A stretch of 64,000 nucleotides of DNA from Brevibacillus parabrevis (GTDB lineage Bacteria > Bacillota > Bacilli > Brevibacillales > Brevibacillaceae), in NCBI RefSeq assembly GCF_003710905.1, contig NZ_RHHV01000002.1, positions 124,001-188,000 on the forward strand, read 5' to 3'. Shown here piece by piece: positions 42,498-51,769 of the stretch. The notes under the pieces were generated by a model, which was given only the letters and a program-made list of their open reading frames with translations, made no database searches and was not told where the DNA came from. Within the stretch, counting starts at the first letter, position 1. Each line of letters starts with the position of its first letter. A program made the position numbers and the translations under genes.

Positions 42498-44189
42498 ATG
42501 GAAACAGCCGAGCTGCGCTGGTATCAGGATGGGTTTACGCCCGAAGATTTTACCGAGGAAGATCAGCTTATCGCCAAAACGACCGAGTTGTTTGTCAAAC
42601 AAGATGTGGCCCCGAAAATGACGGCGATCGAGCAACACGATTATGCCGCAGGGAGTAAGTTGTTTGGCAAGGCAGGCGAGCTTGGCCTGCTCGGGATCGA
42701 GGTGCCCGAGCAATACGGCGGGCTTTCCCTGAACAAAAAAGTCGCGGGACTGGTCGCGGAAAAGATGGGGTTTGCCGGGTCGTTCAGCGTGTCCTTCAAC
42801 ATTCATGCAGGTGTGGGAACTTTGCCGTACGTCTATTTTGGCACGGCGGAGCAGAAGCAAAGCTACTTGCCCAAGCTCGCCGCGGGAGAATGGATCGGCG
42901 CGTACGCATTGACAGAGTCCAATGCCGGATCTGACGCGCTGCACGCGAGAACGAGCGCGGTGTTGAACGAGGATGGAACTGGCTGGATTTTGAACGGGGA
43001 AAAACAGTGGATTACAAACGCGCAGTTGGCGAATGTGTACGTTGTTTTTGCCAATACGAGCGAAGGCATGACGGCGTTTATCGTGGAACGGATGTATCCG
43101 GGAGTGTCTGTCGGGCCGGAAGAGAAAAAAATGGGGATCAAAGGCTCGTCCACGGCTACGTTGCTGTTGGAGGATGTGCATGTTCCGCAGGCAAATGTCC
43201 TCGGCAAACCGGGGCAAGGCCATCGGGTCGCGCTGAACATTTTGAACATGGCGCGGCTAAAGCTGGCGTTTTCCAACATCGGCTCGGCCAAACAAGCGCT
43301 ACAACTGGCGGTCACGTACGGAAAAGTCCGCAAGCAATTTCAAAAATCGCTCGTCGACTTCACGATGATCCAGGAGAAAATCGCCAATATGGCGGTGTCC
43401 ATCTACGGAGCGGAAAGCGCAGCCTACCGCACAGCCGGGGCGCTGGATGACGCTTTGCAAGCCGTAAACGACAGCGAAGACATGCTCAAAAAGCTTGCCG
43501 ATTTTGCCATGGAGTGCGCGATCAATAAAGTGTACGGCTCCGAAGTGCAGGATCAAGCCGTGGACGAGGCTGTGCAAATACATGGCGGGTATGGCTACAT
43601 GCAGGAATACGAGGTAGAACGTCTGTATCGCGATGCCAGAATCAGCCGGATTTTTGAGGGAACCAACGAAATCAACCGATTGACGATTGGCAAAATTTTA
43701 ATGAAAAAATATGCAGGCAGCCCCGAATCACTTCCACTCTCTCCGGTGATCGCTGGCGGTGAAGCCGGGCGAAACGAACGGTTTGTCGCGTTTGCCAGAC
43801 GTTTGTGTCAGCAGTCTTTGTACACGATTGGGCATTCCGCGCTACAGGTTGACCAGGAGCAAGAGTATTTGCGCCTCTTGGCTGACATCGTGAAGGACTT
43901 GTACGTCATGGAATCGGCACTGCTCCGTACGCAAAAGGCCATCCGTACGAACGGTCCGGGTAAAGAAGCGATCAAGCAAGCCGTCGCAGATGTATTGTGC
44001 GAGGAAGGGTATCGGCGGGTAGAGGAAGCGGCGATATCGCTTGTATCCGGCGCGGAGACGGATGCGCAGAAGCGGGCGGAAATCCTCCAGCAAATTCGCA
44101 ATCTTCCGGTGCCCCTCTACGAAAATCTGTTTGTAAAAAAACGGGCGATTGCCAAAGAGATCACGAATCGCGCGCGTTATTTTGTGTAG
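42498..44189 (+). CDS. Acyl-CoA dehydrogenase, long form
   Basis: 563-residue FAD enzyme. The core (about 15-395) has the flavin/substrate segments YALTESNAGSDA, WILNGEKQWITNA, and the catalytic-base region LYRDARISRIFEGTNEINR; a further 160-residue helical C-terminal domain is present, as in FadE/YusJ-type long enzymes and unlike the 380-residue short-chain forms. ATG 42498 follows AAAGGAGGGGG. Two crotonase-family genes follow. The trio could oxidise isobutyryl-CoA from valine or a fatty acyl-CoA; the length favours the fatty-acid type, the neighbours valine. Confidence 0.85.
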   Translation: METAELRWYQDGFTPEDFTEEDQLIAKTTELFVKQDVAPKMTAIEQHDYAAGSKLFGKAGELGLLGIEVPEQYGGLSLNKKVAGLVAEKMGFAGSFSVSFNIHAGVGTLPYVYFGTAEQKQSYLPKLAAGEWIGAYALTESNAGSDALHARTSAVLNEDGTGWILNGEKQWITNAQLANVYVVFANTSEGMTAFIVERMYPGVSVGPEEKKMGIKGSSTATLLLEDVHVPQANVLGKPGQGHRVALNILNMARLKLAFSNIGSAKQALQLAVTYGKVRKQFQKSLVDFTMIQEKIANMAVSIYGAESAAYRTAGALDDALQAVNDSEDMLKKLADFAMECAINKVYGSEVQDQAVDEAVQIHGGYGYMQEYEVERLYRDARISRIFEGTNEINRLTIGKILMKKYAGSPESLPLSPVIAGGEAGRNERFVAFARRLCQQSLYTIGHSALQVDQEQEYLRLLADIVKDLYVMESALLRTQKAIRTNGPGKEAIKQAVADVLCEEGYRRVEEAAISLVSGAETDAQKRAEILQQIRNLPVPLYENLFVKKRAIAKEITNRARYFV

Positions 44190-44219
44190 CGGGAAGTGTG
44201 CAGAACGAAGGGAGGAAAG

Positions 44220-45008
44220 ATGAACATGTACGCATTTGCCAAGGTCAAAAAGGACGCCGGAGTCACAACGGTGGAGATCAATCACGCGCCAGCAAATACG
44301 CTATCGTCGGCGTGCATTCATGAGCTGCGCGCCCTTTTTCGGGAGCTGGACCAGGATGAAGAGACGAAGGCCATCATCTTGACGGGAGCGGGCCGCTTTT
44401 TTGTAGCAGGGGCGGATATCAAGGAATTTGTTTCGGCATTCGGCGATCCGGAAAAAGCGCTTGCTCTGGCCGCGGCCGGGCAGGCTCTGTGCAACGAAGT
44501 CGAAAACATGCAAAAGCCTGTCATTGCCGCAATCAATGGCCCTGCACTGGGCGGCGGGCTGGAATTGGCGCTTGGCTGCCACTACCGGATCGCTGCACAA
44601 AATGCGATTGTAGGCTTGCCTGAGTTGAAGCTGGGCTTGATTCCGGCTTTTGGCGGAACACAGCGGCTCAGCAAAGCGGTCGGCACGGCGCTCGCGACGC
44701 AGCTCATTTTGAGCAGCAAACAGCTGACGGCGGAGGAAGCGGCCAGCCTCAACCTGGTGCAGGCTGTCGTGCCTTTGGAAGAGCTGCTGCCTACAGCGAC
44801 GATCGTCGCCCAGTCGCTCATCGAAGGGAAGAGCATGACAAGTGTGACGCGAGCGCTTGCGTGCATTACGCATAGCGGTCAAGGCAGCTTGGCGGAAGGT
44901 TTGGAGAAAGAGCGGGAGAAATTCGCCGAGCTGTTCGCGACCGCAGATGCCAAAGAAGGCATCCAAGCTTTTATCGAGAAGCGGCAGCCGCAGTTTACTC
45001 ATTCCTGA
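44220..45008 (+). CDS. Enoyl-CoA hydratase
   Basis: 262-residue crotonase-family protein with the oxyanion-hole segments GAGRFFVAGADIKEF and INGPALGGGLELALGCHYRIA, and the catalytic glutamates in the expected positions (GGGLELAL and VGLPELKLGLIPAFGGTQRL). ATG 44220 has GGGAGGA upstream. It is probably cotranscribed with the acyl-CoA dehydrogenase and a hydroxyacyl-CoA hydrolase-like gene; hydration of methacrylyl-CoA or another enoyl-CoA fits. Confidence 0.87.
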   Translation: MNMYAFAKVKKDAGVTTVEINHAPANTLSSACIHELRALFRELDQDEETKAIILTGAGRFFVAGADIKEFVSAFGDPEKALALAAAGQALCNEVENMQKPVIAAINGPALGGGLELALGCHYRIAAQNAIVGLPELKLGLIPAFGGTQRLSKAVGTALATQLILSSKQLTAEEAASLNLVQAVVPLEELLPTATIVAQSLIEGKSMTSVTRALACITHSGQGSLAEGLEKEREKFAELFATADAKEGIQAFIEKRQPQFTHS

Positions 45009-45022
45009 CAGGAGGAGATTTG

Positions 45023-46093
45023 ATGACACAAGACGTTCTGTTTTCCGTTGGCGAACACGGTCTGGCGACGATCACGCTGAATCGTCCCAAGGCAATCAAT
45101 TCGCTTACGCACGAGATGATTGCAGCGATTGGACAACGTTTGCAAGAGTGGGCGAGTGATGAGCAGGTTCGGCTGGTGGTTGTAAAAGGCGAAGGGTCGA
45201 AGGGGCTTTGCGCTGGCGGGGATATCAAAGCGCTGTACGAAGCGAATACAAGTGCAGAAGCCATGGAAAAAGCTGTCCGATTTTTTGCGGACGAATATCA
45301 GGTGGACCAGTTGATTTACGAGTTCGCCAAGCCAGTGGTCGCCGTCCTCGACGGGGTGGTGATGGGTGGAGGCGTAGGGTTGACCTACGGTGCCAGCCAC
45401 CGCATTGTGACGGAACGCACGAAGTGGTCCATGCCGGAAATGAATATCGGCTTTTTCCCTGATGTAGGCGCCGCCTATTTTTTGAATCAAGCGCCAGGAC
45501 AAATCGGCAAGTATCTCGCCTTGACTGCCGCGATCATTCAGGCTCCCGATGTATTGTACAGCCAGGCAGCAGACGCGTATATGGCGAGTGAGCGGCTGGA
45601 ATCGTTTCTGCTTGCGCTGGAGCGAAAGGATTGGTCAGCGGCGGGAGACGGAACGGAGGCTGAGTTGAACAGGCTTGTGGCTACCTATGCAGAAAATCCG
45701 GCAGGGGCAGGGAGGCTTGCCGGAGTGCGCGAGCAGATTGATCGTCATTTTGCTTTTGCCACGCTGGAGGAAATCGTTGCGTCCCTGGCAGCAGAAGAGA
45801 GCGAGTTTGCGAGAGAAACAATCGAGGCTTTGCTGTCAAAATCACCAAGCTCGCTGAAAGTCACCTTGAAGCAGCTGATTGACGGAAAAGGCAAGACGAG
45901 AGAAGAATGCTTTGCGACTGACCTCGTGCTTGCGCAAAACTTCATGCGCCATCCCGATTTTTTTGAAGGGGTGCGCTCGGTGCTCATCGACAAGGACCGC
46001 TCTCCGCGTTATGCGTACCGCACGTTGGCAGATGTTTCGCCAGAGCTGGTGGAACGGTTTTTTCAGGCGAGTGACAGTGTGGCGTCATCTTGA
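45023..46093 (+). CDS. 3-Hydroxyisobutyryl-CoA hydrolase-like crotonase protein
   Basis: 356-residue member of the longer crotonase subgroup (ECH_2): GSKGLCAGGDIKALYE, VVAVLDGVVMGGGVGLTYGASHRIVTERTKWSMPEMNIGFFPDVGAAYFL and the C-terminal DLVLAQNFMRHPDFFEGVRSVLIDKDRSPRY, all typical of 3-hydroxyisobutyryl-CoA hydrolases of valine breakdown. ATG 45023 has AGGAGGAG upstream. Valine degradation ends in propionyl-CoA, which the adjacent methylcitrate genes consume; this gives the neighbourhood a consistent logic. Confidence 0.8.
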   Translation: MTQDVLFSVGEHGLATITLNRPKAINSLTHEMIAAIGQRLQEWASDEQVRLVVVKGEGSKGLCAGGDIKALYEANTSAEAMEKAVRFFADEYQVDQLIYEFAKPVVAVLDGVVMGGGVGLTYGASHRIVTERTKWSMPEMNIGFFPDVGAAYFLNQAPGQIGKYLALTAAIIQAPDVLYSQAADAYMASERLESFLLALERKDWSAAGDGTEAELNRLVATYAENPAGAGRLAGVREQIDRHFAFATLEEIVASLAAEESEFARETIEALLSKSPSSLKVTLKQLIDGKGKTREECFATDLVLAQNFMRHPDFFEGVRSVLIDKDRSPRYAYRTLADVSPELVERFFQASDSVASS

Positions 46094-46098
46094 TCGAG

Positions 46099-46143
46099 AA
46101 AAGTGTCTGGCTGGGAAGGAAGCTCCCGGCTGGGCACTTTTTT
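46099..46143 (+). terminator. Terminator of the acyl-CoA/crotonase unit
   Basis: AAAAGTGTCTGGCTGGGA pairs with TCCCGGCTGGGCACTTTT with several G-U pairs, then more T. It begins six bases after the stop codon. Confidence 0.75.
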
Positions 46144-46251
46144 GCGTGCTGCTTATCCCGCTACGGTTGGATCGCAATGGGTGCAAGCTCCTTTTTATCG
46201 CCTGCCTCATATAAATGTACATCGTATGAAATGGCAAAAAGGAGCGTCTAC

Positions 46252-47511
46252 ATGTTCATCTACACAGTAAAACCGGGTGATTCTCTCTATTCTGTCGCCG
46301 CGAAATTCGAGGTTCCGATGGCGGTCTTGCAATCGACCAACGGTTTGACAGTAACGACGCTCGTGCCCGGGCAGGATTTGGTTATCCCGACAAAAACATA
46401 CATCGTCCAGCCAGGCGATTCGCTGTATGCCATCGCCCAGATGAGTTTTGTGACTCCAAAGGCGTTGCAGGAAGCGAACGGACTGACTTCGTACGCGCTT
46501 ACTCCCGGCAAAAGGCTCAGACTGCCAGCCAGAGCCAAGTATCCAGTGGAAAACTTCAGTTATTTGCTGCTGACGACACCGGAAAATGACGAGAAAATCA
46601 TCGTCAATTCAGCCGCGAACAACACGTATTACGGCATTTTCGAGCACCATCTTTTACCTGGCGGTGCCCTTAGCCAGCTGGACGATGCGGCTGTCATTCG
46701 TGCCAGCAGACGGCATCGTGTTGCGCCGCTGGCCGTCATTACCAATCTGACGGCAACGGGCTTCAATGCAGAGCTGGTTCGGCAAATCCTGAACAGTCGC
46801 GAGCAGACCCAACGTCTGATCGACAACATTTACACACTGGTGCGGACGAAAAATTACGCGGGCGTAAACATTGACTTCGAGCTGGTTCGCCCGCAGGAAC
46901 GCGATTTGTATACGAACTTCCTGCGCGCTTTGCGGCAGCGGTTGAAGCCGCACGGTTACTTTCTTTCGGTCGCGCTGCCTGCGAAGACAAACGATGAAGT
47001 CGAGTGGCTGAAAGGCTACGACTACAAAGGGATCGGCGCGGCAGTGGACTTCGTTTTTCTCATGACGTATGACTACCATGAAGCAGGAAGCGAGCCTGGC
47101 CCAGTCGCCCCGATTGGGGAAGTGCGCCGCACGATCGAGTACGCCATTTCCCAGATGAACCGGAAAAAAATCATTTTGGGAGTCGCGCGTTACGGCTACA
47201 ACTGGATGATGCAGGGAGACAACGTCGTGAGCGCGCAGCCTGTGAGAGTAGCCGATGCTGTCCAGCTATCGATGCGCTACTCGGTGCCGATCCAGTTTTC
47301 TGCCGAGTACCAGCAGCCGCATTTTACGTACTGGGATGAAAATGGGAGGAAGCACATTGTCTGGTTCGAAAACGTGCGCGGCCGCGCTGAAAAATACAGG
47401 CTGGTTTACGAGTACCGTCTGCGCGGTGTAGGCGCGTGGCAGCTCGGCTTCGAGTTCCCGCAATCGAAAGTGTTGATTCCGTTCTTTTTCACGGTGAAAA
47501 AAGTGATCTAA
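46252..47511 (+). CDS. LysM-GH18 protein, spore cortex/germination type
   Basis: 419 residues: two LysM domains (about 1-46, YTVKPGDSLYSVAAKF; 50-95, YIVQPGDSLYAIAQM) and a glycosyl hydrolase 18 domain (about 105-419) with the catalytic motif YAGVNIDFELV. This is the architecture of B. subtilis YaaH/SleL, spore proteins that attack cortex muramic-delta-lactam products. No signal peptide, as usual for spore proteins made in the mother cell. ATG 46252 has AAAGGAG upstream. Confidence 0.87.
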   Translation: MFIYTVKPGDSLYSVAAKFEVPMAVLQSTNGLTVTTLVPGQDLVIPTKTYIVQPGDSLYAIAQMSFVTPKALQEANGLTSYALTPGKRLRLPARAKYPVENFSYLLLTTPENDEKIIVNSAANNTYYGIFEHHLLPGGALSQLDDAAVIRASRRHRVAPLAVITNLTATGFNAELVRQILNSREQTQRLIDNIYTLVRTKNYAGVNIDFELVRPQERDLYTNFLRALRQRLKPHGYFLSVALPAKTNDEVEWLKGYDYKGIGAAVDFVFLMTYDYHEAGSEPGPVAPIGEVRRTIEYAISQMNRKKIILGVARYGYNWMMQGDNVVSAQPVRVADAVQLSMRYSVPIQFSAEYQQPHFTYWDENGRKHIVWFENVRGRAEKYRLVYEYRLRGVGAWQLGFEFPQSKVLIPFFFTVKKVI

Positions 47512-47843
47512 CCAAGCTGGTATGAGACAACAGTCGTCTGTGAACAGGGCGGCTGTTTTCTGGATTTTGCGTTATTATAGGCACCTTGTTTTACATCGTC
47601 CACTTGTTGAAGACGGAGCAGCCGCGAATCATTGAGCAGCGACTGCAAAGAAGCTTGCACCGCCCGCCTGACCGGAGCGACAAAAAGGTTGAAGAGCAGG
47701 GCATGGATGAACAAATTTGATCAGATCAAACATGGTTGGGACGATTGTCAAATTACCGTAAAGCTCTTGTGAAAAGCGGTTTTTCAGCAGGCGAATCCGC
47801 TATGATAGGGGAAGAAGCGCGAGAGAGAACGGAGTGAATCAAC
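47512..47843 (+). other. Intergenic region of 332 bases
   Basis: Contains a likely terminator at 47529-47561 (AACAGTCGTC with GGCGGCTGTT, then TTTTC) and an isolated -10-like TATGAT at 47801. I see no convincing gene on either strand. Confidence 0.5.
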
Positions 47844-49448
47844 ATGCTGGCACCTGATCAGGAATGCACCTTGACGATTTTGCAAACGAGTGATTTGCAC
47901 GGGAGCATTTTCCCGCATTCTTATGCCAATCATGAGCCAAAAGAGCTGGGATTGGCCAAACTGGCAGCCCGAATCAGGGAAGAGAAACAGCGGGCGGATC
48001 AGTTGCTTGTCATCGACTGTGGCGACCTGATCCAAGGTACGCCGCTTGCCTATCACCATGCCCGCATCAGCCACGAGCAGCCGAACCCGATGATTCTCTG
48101 CCTGAACGAATTGGGCTATGATGCCGCTATACCGGGAAACCATGAGTTTAATTACGGGTTGCCGTTTTTGCAAAAGGCGATGAGCGAAAGCCGCTTCCCC
48201 TGGCTGTGCGCGAATTTGACCGATGCGGACGGAAAGCCCTTTTTTGGCCGAGCGTACACAGTCAAGCGCTTCGCAAACGGGCTTGCGATAGGCATAATCG
48301 GCCTGACTACTTCTTATATCCCGCATTGGGAAAATCCGGCGCATATTGCTGGCATTCAGTTTCGCGATCCGGTCGAAACGGCCCGCTACTGGGTGCGCTT
48401 TTTGCGCGAAGAAGAAGCGGTCGACGTTGTTGTGGTCGCCTATCACGGCGGGTTGGAACGGGATGCCGAGACAGGGGAACCGACCGAACCGCTCACTACG
48501 GAGAATCAAGGATACGAGCTGTGCGCATCTGTCGAGGGCATCGATGTTTTGCTGACGGGACATCAGCATCGGATGCTCGCTGCCACTGTTCACGGTGTCG
48601 CGATCGTGCAGCCGGGGCACGAAGGACGGATGGCGGGAAAAGTCGTCCTGAATTTGCGGGCAAAGGAGTCGCGATGGGAGATTAGGCAAAAACAGGTCAG
48701 TCTGCTGTCGGCAGAGGGCGTGCAGCCAGATGCGTCCCTGCTGGAGCTGGCAGCGGATTACGAGGCAGAGACGCAGCAATGGCTGGATCAGCCAATCGGT
48801 CGAATTGAAGGCAATATGCGCATAACTGATCCGCTGGCGGCGAGATTGCAGGAGCATCCGTTCATCGAGTTTATCAATCGGGTGCAGATCGAGATGTCAG
48901 GGGCCGCGATTTCGAGTACGGCGCTGTTTGACAATGCCGCAGCCGGATTTGCGGAAAACGTGACCATGCGCGATATCGTCAGCAACTACATTTATCCGAA
49001 TACGCTAAAAGTATTGCGTGTGACCGGACAGGATATCAAGGATGCATTGGAGCAGACGGCAGGCTACTTTGATCTGAACGAGACGGGAGAAATCGTCGTC
49101 AGCCCGCGCTTTCTCGCACCAAAGCCGCAGCACTACAACTATGACATGTGGGAAGGCATCGAATACCGGATCAATGTCGCAAAGCCGCTGGGACAGCGAA
49201 TCGAATTTTTGACGCAAGAGCACAAGCCGCTTGAGATGGCTGCCGAGTACGAGGTCGTCATGAATCATTACCGTGCGGGTGGGGGCGGCAACTACACGAT
49301 GTTCCAGCACAAGCCAGTCGTTCGCGAGCTGGCGATCGAGATCGCGGAACTGCTGGCGACGTACTTGCTGGAACGAAAAGTGGTCAAGGCGACTGTCAAT
49401 GCGAACTGGAGCGTGGTTGCGATTGGCGGGCAGGGGAGCGGCGGGTAA
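47844..49448 (+). CDS. 5'-Nucleotidase/cyclic phosphodiesterase-family protein
   Basis: 534-residue metallophosphoesterase plus 5'-nucleotidase C-terminal domain. Motifs: LQTSDLHGSIF (metal), VIDCGDLIQGTPLA, IPGNHEFNYG, VVVAYHGG, and VLLTGHQHRML; then the substrate-binding domain with ISSTALFDNAAAGF and NYIYPNTLKVLRVTGQDIK. There is no signal peptide, unlike most UshA/CpdB proteins, so it resembles cytoplasmic YunD-type members. ATG 47844 has CGGAG upstream. Substrate could be nucleotides, UDP-sugars or cyclic nucleotides. No operon partner. Confidence 0.83.
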   Translation: MLAPDQECTLTILQTSDLHGSIFPHSYANHEPKELGLAKLAARIREEKQRADQLLVIDCGDLIQGTPLAYHHARISHEQPNPMILCLNELGYDAAIPGNHEFNYGLPFLQKAMSESRFPWLCANLTDADGKPFFGRAYTVKRFANGLAIGIIGLTTSYIPHWENPAHIAGIQFRDPVETARYWVRFLREEEAVDVVVVAYHGGLERDAETGEPTEPLTTENQGYELCASVEGIDVLLTGHQHRMLAATVHGVAIVQPGHEGRMAGKVVLNLRAKESRWEIRQKQVSLLSAEGVQPDASLLELAADYEAETQQWLDQPIGRIEGNMRITDPLAARLQEHPFIEFINRVQIEMSGAAISSTALFDNAAAGFAENVTMRDIVSNYIYPNTLKVLRVTGQDIKDALEQTAGYFDLNETGEIVVSPRFLAPKPQHYNYDMWEGIEYRINVAKPLGQRIEFLTQEHKPLEMAAEYEVVMNHYRAGGGGNYTMFQHKPVVRELAIEIAELLATYLLERKVVKATVNANWSVVAIGGQGSGG

Positions 49449-49496
49449 AGCGGAGTATAAGGAAAAAACGTAACGAGATAAGGAGTTCCCATTCGT

Positions 49497-50042
49497 ATGG
49501 TTGATATGAGGTTACATATTGCTGTACCTTCAGATGACATCGATTTTCGCTTTATCGAAAGAGAAGCAAACACTTCCTTTTTCTCTATTCAGAACAAAAG
49601 TGGAATTCAGAGAGCCATAGATCCAAGCGATAGCAATTTTTTAGAGGCACTTTTGATCACGTATCAAGGTAAGTCAGTATCTGATTTCCGTTTTTGTGAT
49701 GTCAGGCTGCTAACGCAATTGATTGCCGTGGTTGAGGATTACTACTTGAGTGCCAAAAAAACAATTAGCGAAGACATTTACGGTCTTGGCGTAATTACAA
49801 TCGGTCTGAGACAAACGGGTGAAAACAAACTGTTGTTAACAGCTGTAAAAGACGGAAATACGATTGTACAGGCTGAATTGCCAGAGAAAGAATGGATAGA
49901 TAAGTTGTTTGCATTATGTAGAGAGTATTTTTCTTGCCTTATTCAATACGGAATTGCTGAATCGTTTCATACAAAGCAACTATCCGTTATATGTGAGTAT
50001 GAAAAAAGATACAAGGATACATACAGAAAAAACCTTGGGTAA
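49497..50042 (+). CDS. AT-rich orphan protein
   Basis: 181-residue soluble protein of unknown family: MVDMRLHIAVPSDDIDFRF at the start, a central helix LLTQLIAVVEDYYLS, and KEWIDKLFALCREYFSCLIQY near the end. AAGGAG lies upstream of the ATG and a strong hairpin follows. Two 60-base lines that I counted are about 35-37% GC, far below the neighbours, which suggests recent acquisition. Size and solitary setting resemble immunity proteins of toxin systems, but no toxin gene is visible; this remains speculation. Confidence 0.65.
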   Translation: MVDMRLHIAVPSDDIDFRFIEREANTSFFSIQNKSGIQRAIDPSDSNFLEALLITYQGKSVSDFRFCDVRLLTQLIAVVEDYYLSAKKTISEDIYGLGVITIGLRQTGENKLLLTAVKDGNTIVQAELPEKEWIDKLFALCREYFSCLIQYGIAESFHTKQLSVICEYEKRYKDTYRKNLG

Positions 50043-50043
50043 G

Positions 50044-50089
50044 AAACAACCAGTGTGGTTCCTTTCGTGGAATCACACTGGTTGTTTTG
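50044..50089. terminator. Strong hairpin terminator between convergent genes
   Basis: AAACAACCAGTGTG and CACACTGGTTGTTT form a perfect 14-base-pair stem with T after it on the plus strand. Probably also ends the minus-strand gcvPB transcript. Confidence 0.85.
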
Positions 50090-50156
50090 TCTAACAAAAC
50101 AATACGAGCTAAGGGTCCTGCTGGAACACCATGAAGAAATCAGGGCGCAGAACGCC

Positions 50157-51746
50157 CTATTCCTTATCCGTTTTTTTCAAATAGGCTCTCCATGTAATCG
50201 CCCACTGTTCGGGATCGTCCAGCACCGATTCGATGACGCGGTGGCCTGTGCTGTTGTGGGGGGCGGTTTGGACGATTTCCGGATTTTCGTATGCTTCCTG
50301 GGAGATGTGGGTCAAGGCTGCGATGTATTCGTCCAGCTCGGCTTTGGAATACGACTCGGTCGGTTCCAGCGTGAACGGCTCCGGCACGATATAAGGGTGA
50401 TGGCTGGTCCAGTAATGGTGGGCGAAGTCAGCCATGCGCCGCTGGACATCGTAAGTCGTGACGCCCGTGTCTTCGGTGAGCTTCTGCCAGCTGTAGCGAA
50501 CCTGTTCCAGGCGGCGGCCCTTGATATACGGGGCACTGGCGCCGCGAATCTGCAAAATTTTGTGGTACAAGTAATTGTTGTTGAGGCAGGCGATTTTCGC
50601 TGCTTCTTCCAGCCCTTCCGCTCCGAGCGCCCGAATCCAGGCGTAGGCGCGCAGGACAGCCGGCGGCACACCGTAGAAGCTGCGGACTTTGCCGATGCTG
50701 TTTTTCAATTCTCGCTTGTAGTAATAACGCTCTCCGTCGAAGTCTACGAGCGGACCCGGCAGGAACTCCTCCAGCTTTTCCGTCACGCCGATGGCTCCAG
50801 TCGCAGGGCCGCCGCAGGCATGGGGGATGGAAAAGGTTTTGTGCAGGTTGAAGAAGCACATGTCGAAGCCAGCTTCCAAGGCGCGGGTAATGCCGAGCAA
50901 ACCGTTGGCGTTTGCCTGGTCGTAGCAGCAAAGCCCTCCTGCGGCGTGAACCACGTCGGTAAATTCCTTGATGCGGGAGTTGTAGATGCCAGTGTCTTCC
51001 GGATTGGCTACGGCAAAAGCAGCCGTCCGTTCCGACACAAGCCCTTTCAGCGCCTCCAGATCAGGGTAGCCGTTTTCGTCGGCAGGCACGTAAATGATTT
51101 TGAAGCCTTTGACTGCGGCGGTTGCGGCTTGCGACGGGTGCGAAAAGTGCGTTGTCAAAAACTCGTTGCGCAGCTCGCCTTCGCCGCGGGATTCGTGGTA
51201 TTTGCGGACGATAGAGGCTTGCGTAAGCAGTGCCTGCGTGCCGCTGCCCGGCTGGAAGGAGAATTTGTCCATGCCGGATACTTCGCGCAAAAACAGGTCG
51301 AGCTTGTAGGTGATTTCCAGCATGCCCTGAACGGTGGACTCGTCTTGCAAAGGGTGCAGCTCCGCCATTTTGGGCGAGCGGGCGAAGCGCTCGTTGATTT
51401 TCGGCGAGTATTTCATCGTGCATGTGCCTTGGCCGATCTCGACGTTAAAGTCCGCGCCGAGCACCTCCTGCGACAGGCGGGAATAGTGGCGAATCACACG
51501 GAACTGGCTGATTTGCGGGAGATTGGGGCGCTTTTTGCGGCGCAGACTGTCTGGAAGCTGAGACACACCGTCTCCGACAGATGCGACAATCTCCTGCTCG
51601 ACGCGGGGAACCTCGACTCCTCGCTCGCCGGGCTGGCTCAGTTCAAAAATGACAGGCTCATCCCACTTGGCCTGGTGGAAGCGTCTGACTTTGTGATCGC
51701 GGGGAATCCGCTTCATTTTCCCGATCGTTCCTTCGGATGTTTTCAT
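50157..51746 (-). CDS. gcvPB: Glycine dehydrogenase (decarboxylating) subunit 2
   Basis: 529-residue PLP subunit of the split P-protein. The PLP lysine is in FNLHKTFSIPHACGGP, with RHYSRLSQ, GQGTCTMKYSPKIN and QPGSGTQALL as further family stretches. ATG 51746 has AAAAGGAGGAG upstream. It decarboxylates glycine with transfer of an aminomethyl group to lipoyl-GcvH, together with GcvPA. GcvT and GcvH are not encoded next to it, so this is not a standard gcvT-PA-PB operon. Confidence 0.9.
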   Translation of the reverse strand: MKTSEGTIGKMKRIPRDHKVRRFHQAKWDEPVIFELSQPGERGVEVPRVEQEIVASVGDGVSQLPDSLRRKKRPNLPQISQFRVIRHYSRLSQEVLGADFNVEIGQGTCTMKYSPKINERFARSPKMAELHPLQDESTVQGMLEITYKLDLFLREVSGMDKFSFQPGSGTQALLTQASIVRKYHESRGEGELRNEFLTTHFSHPSQAATAAVKGFKIIYVPADENGYPDLEALKGLVSERTAAFAVANPEDTGIYNSRIKEFTDVVHAAGGLCCYDQANANGLLGITRALEAGFDMCFFNLHKTFSIPHACGGPATGAIGVTEKLEEFLPGPLVDFDGERYYYKRELKNSIGKVRSFYGVPPAVLRAYAWIRALGAEGLEEAAKIACLNNNYLYHKILQIRGASAPYIKGRRLEQVRYSWQKLTEDTGVTTYDVQRRMADFAHHYWTSHHPYIVPEPFTLEPTESYSKAELDEYIAALTHISQEAYENPEIVQTAPHNSTGHRVIESVLDDPEQWAITWRAYLKKTDKE

Positions 51747-51769
51747 CGTTGATCTCCTCCTTTTCCTGT

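Noticed and set aside
46252..47511. Assignment of the LysM-GH18 protein as a secreted chitinase
   Set aside because: No signal peptide and the LysM-LysM-GH18 layout with NIDFE fits YaaH/SleL-type spore proteins better.
47508..47714. A 68-codon minus-strand frame after the LysM-GH18 gene
   Set aside because: It overlaps a probable terminator, begins without a ribosome site and has no recognisable protein features.
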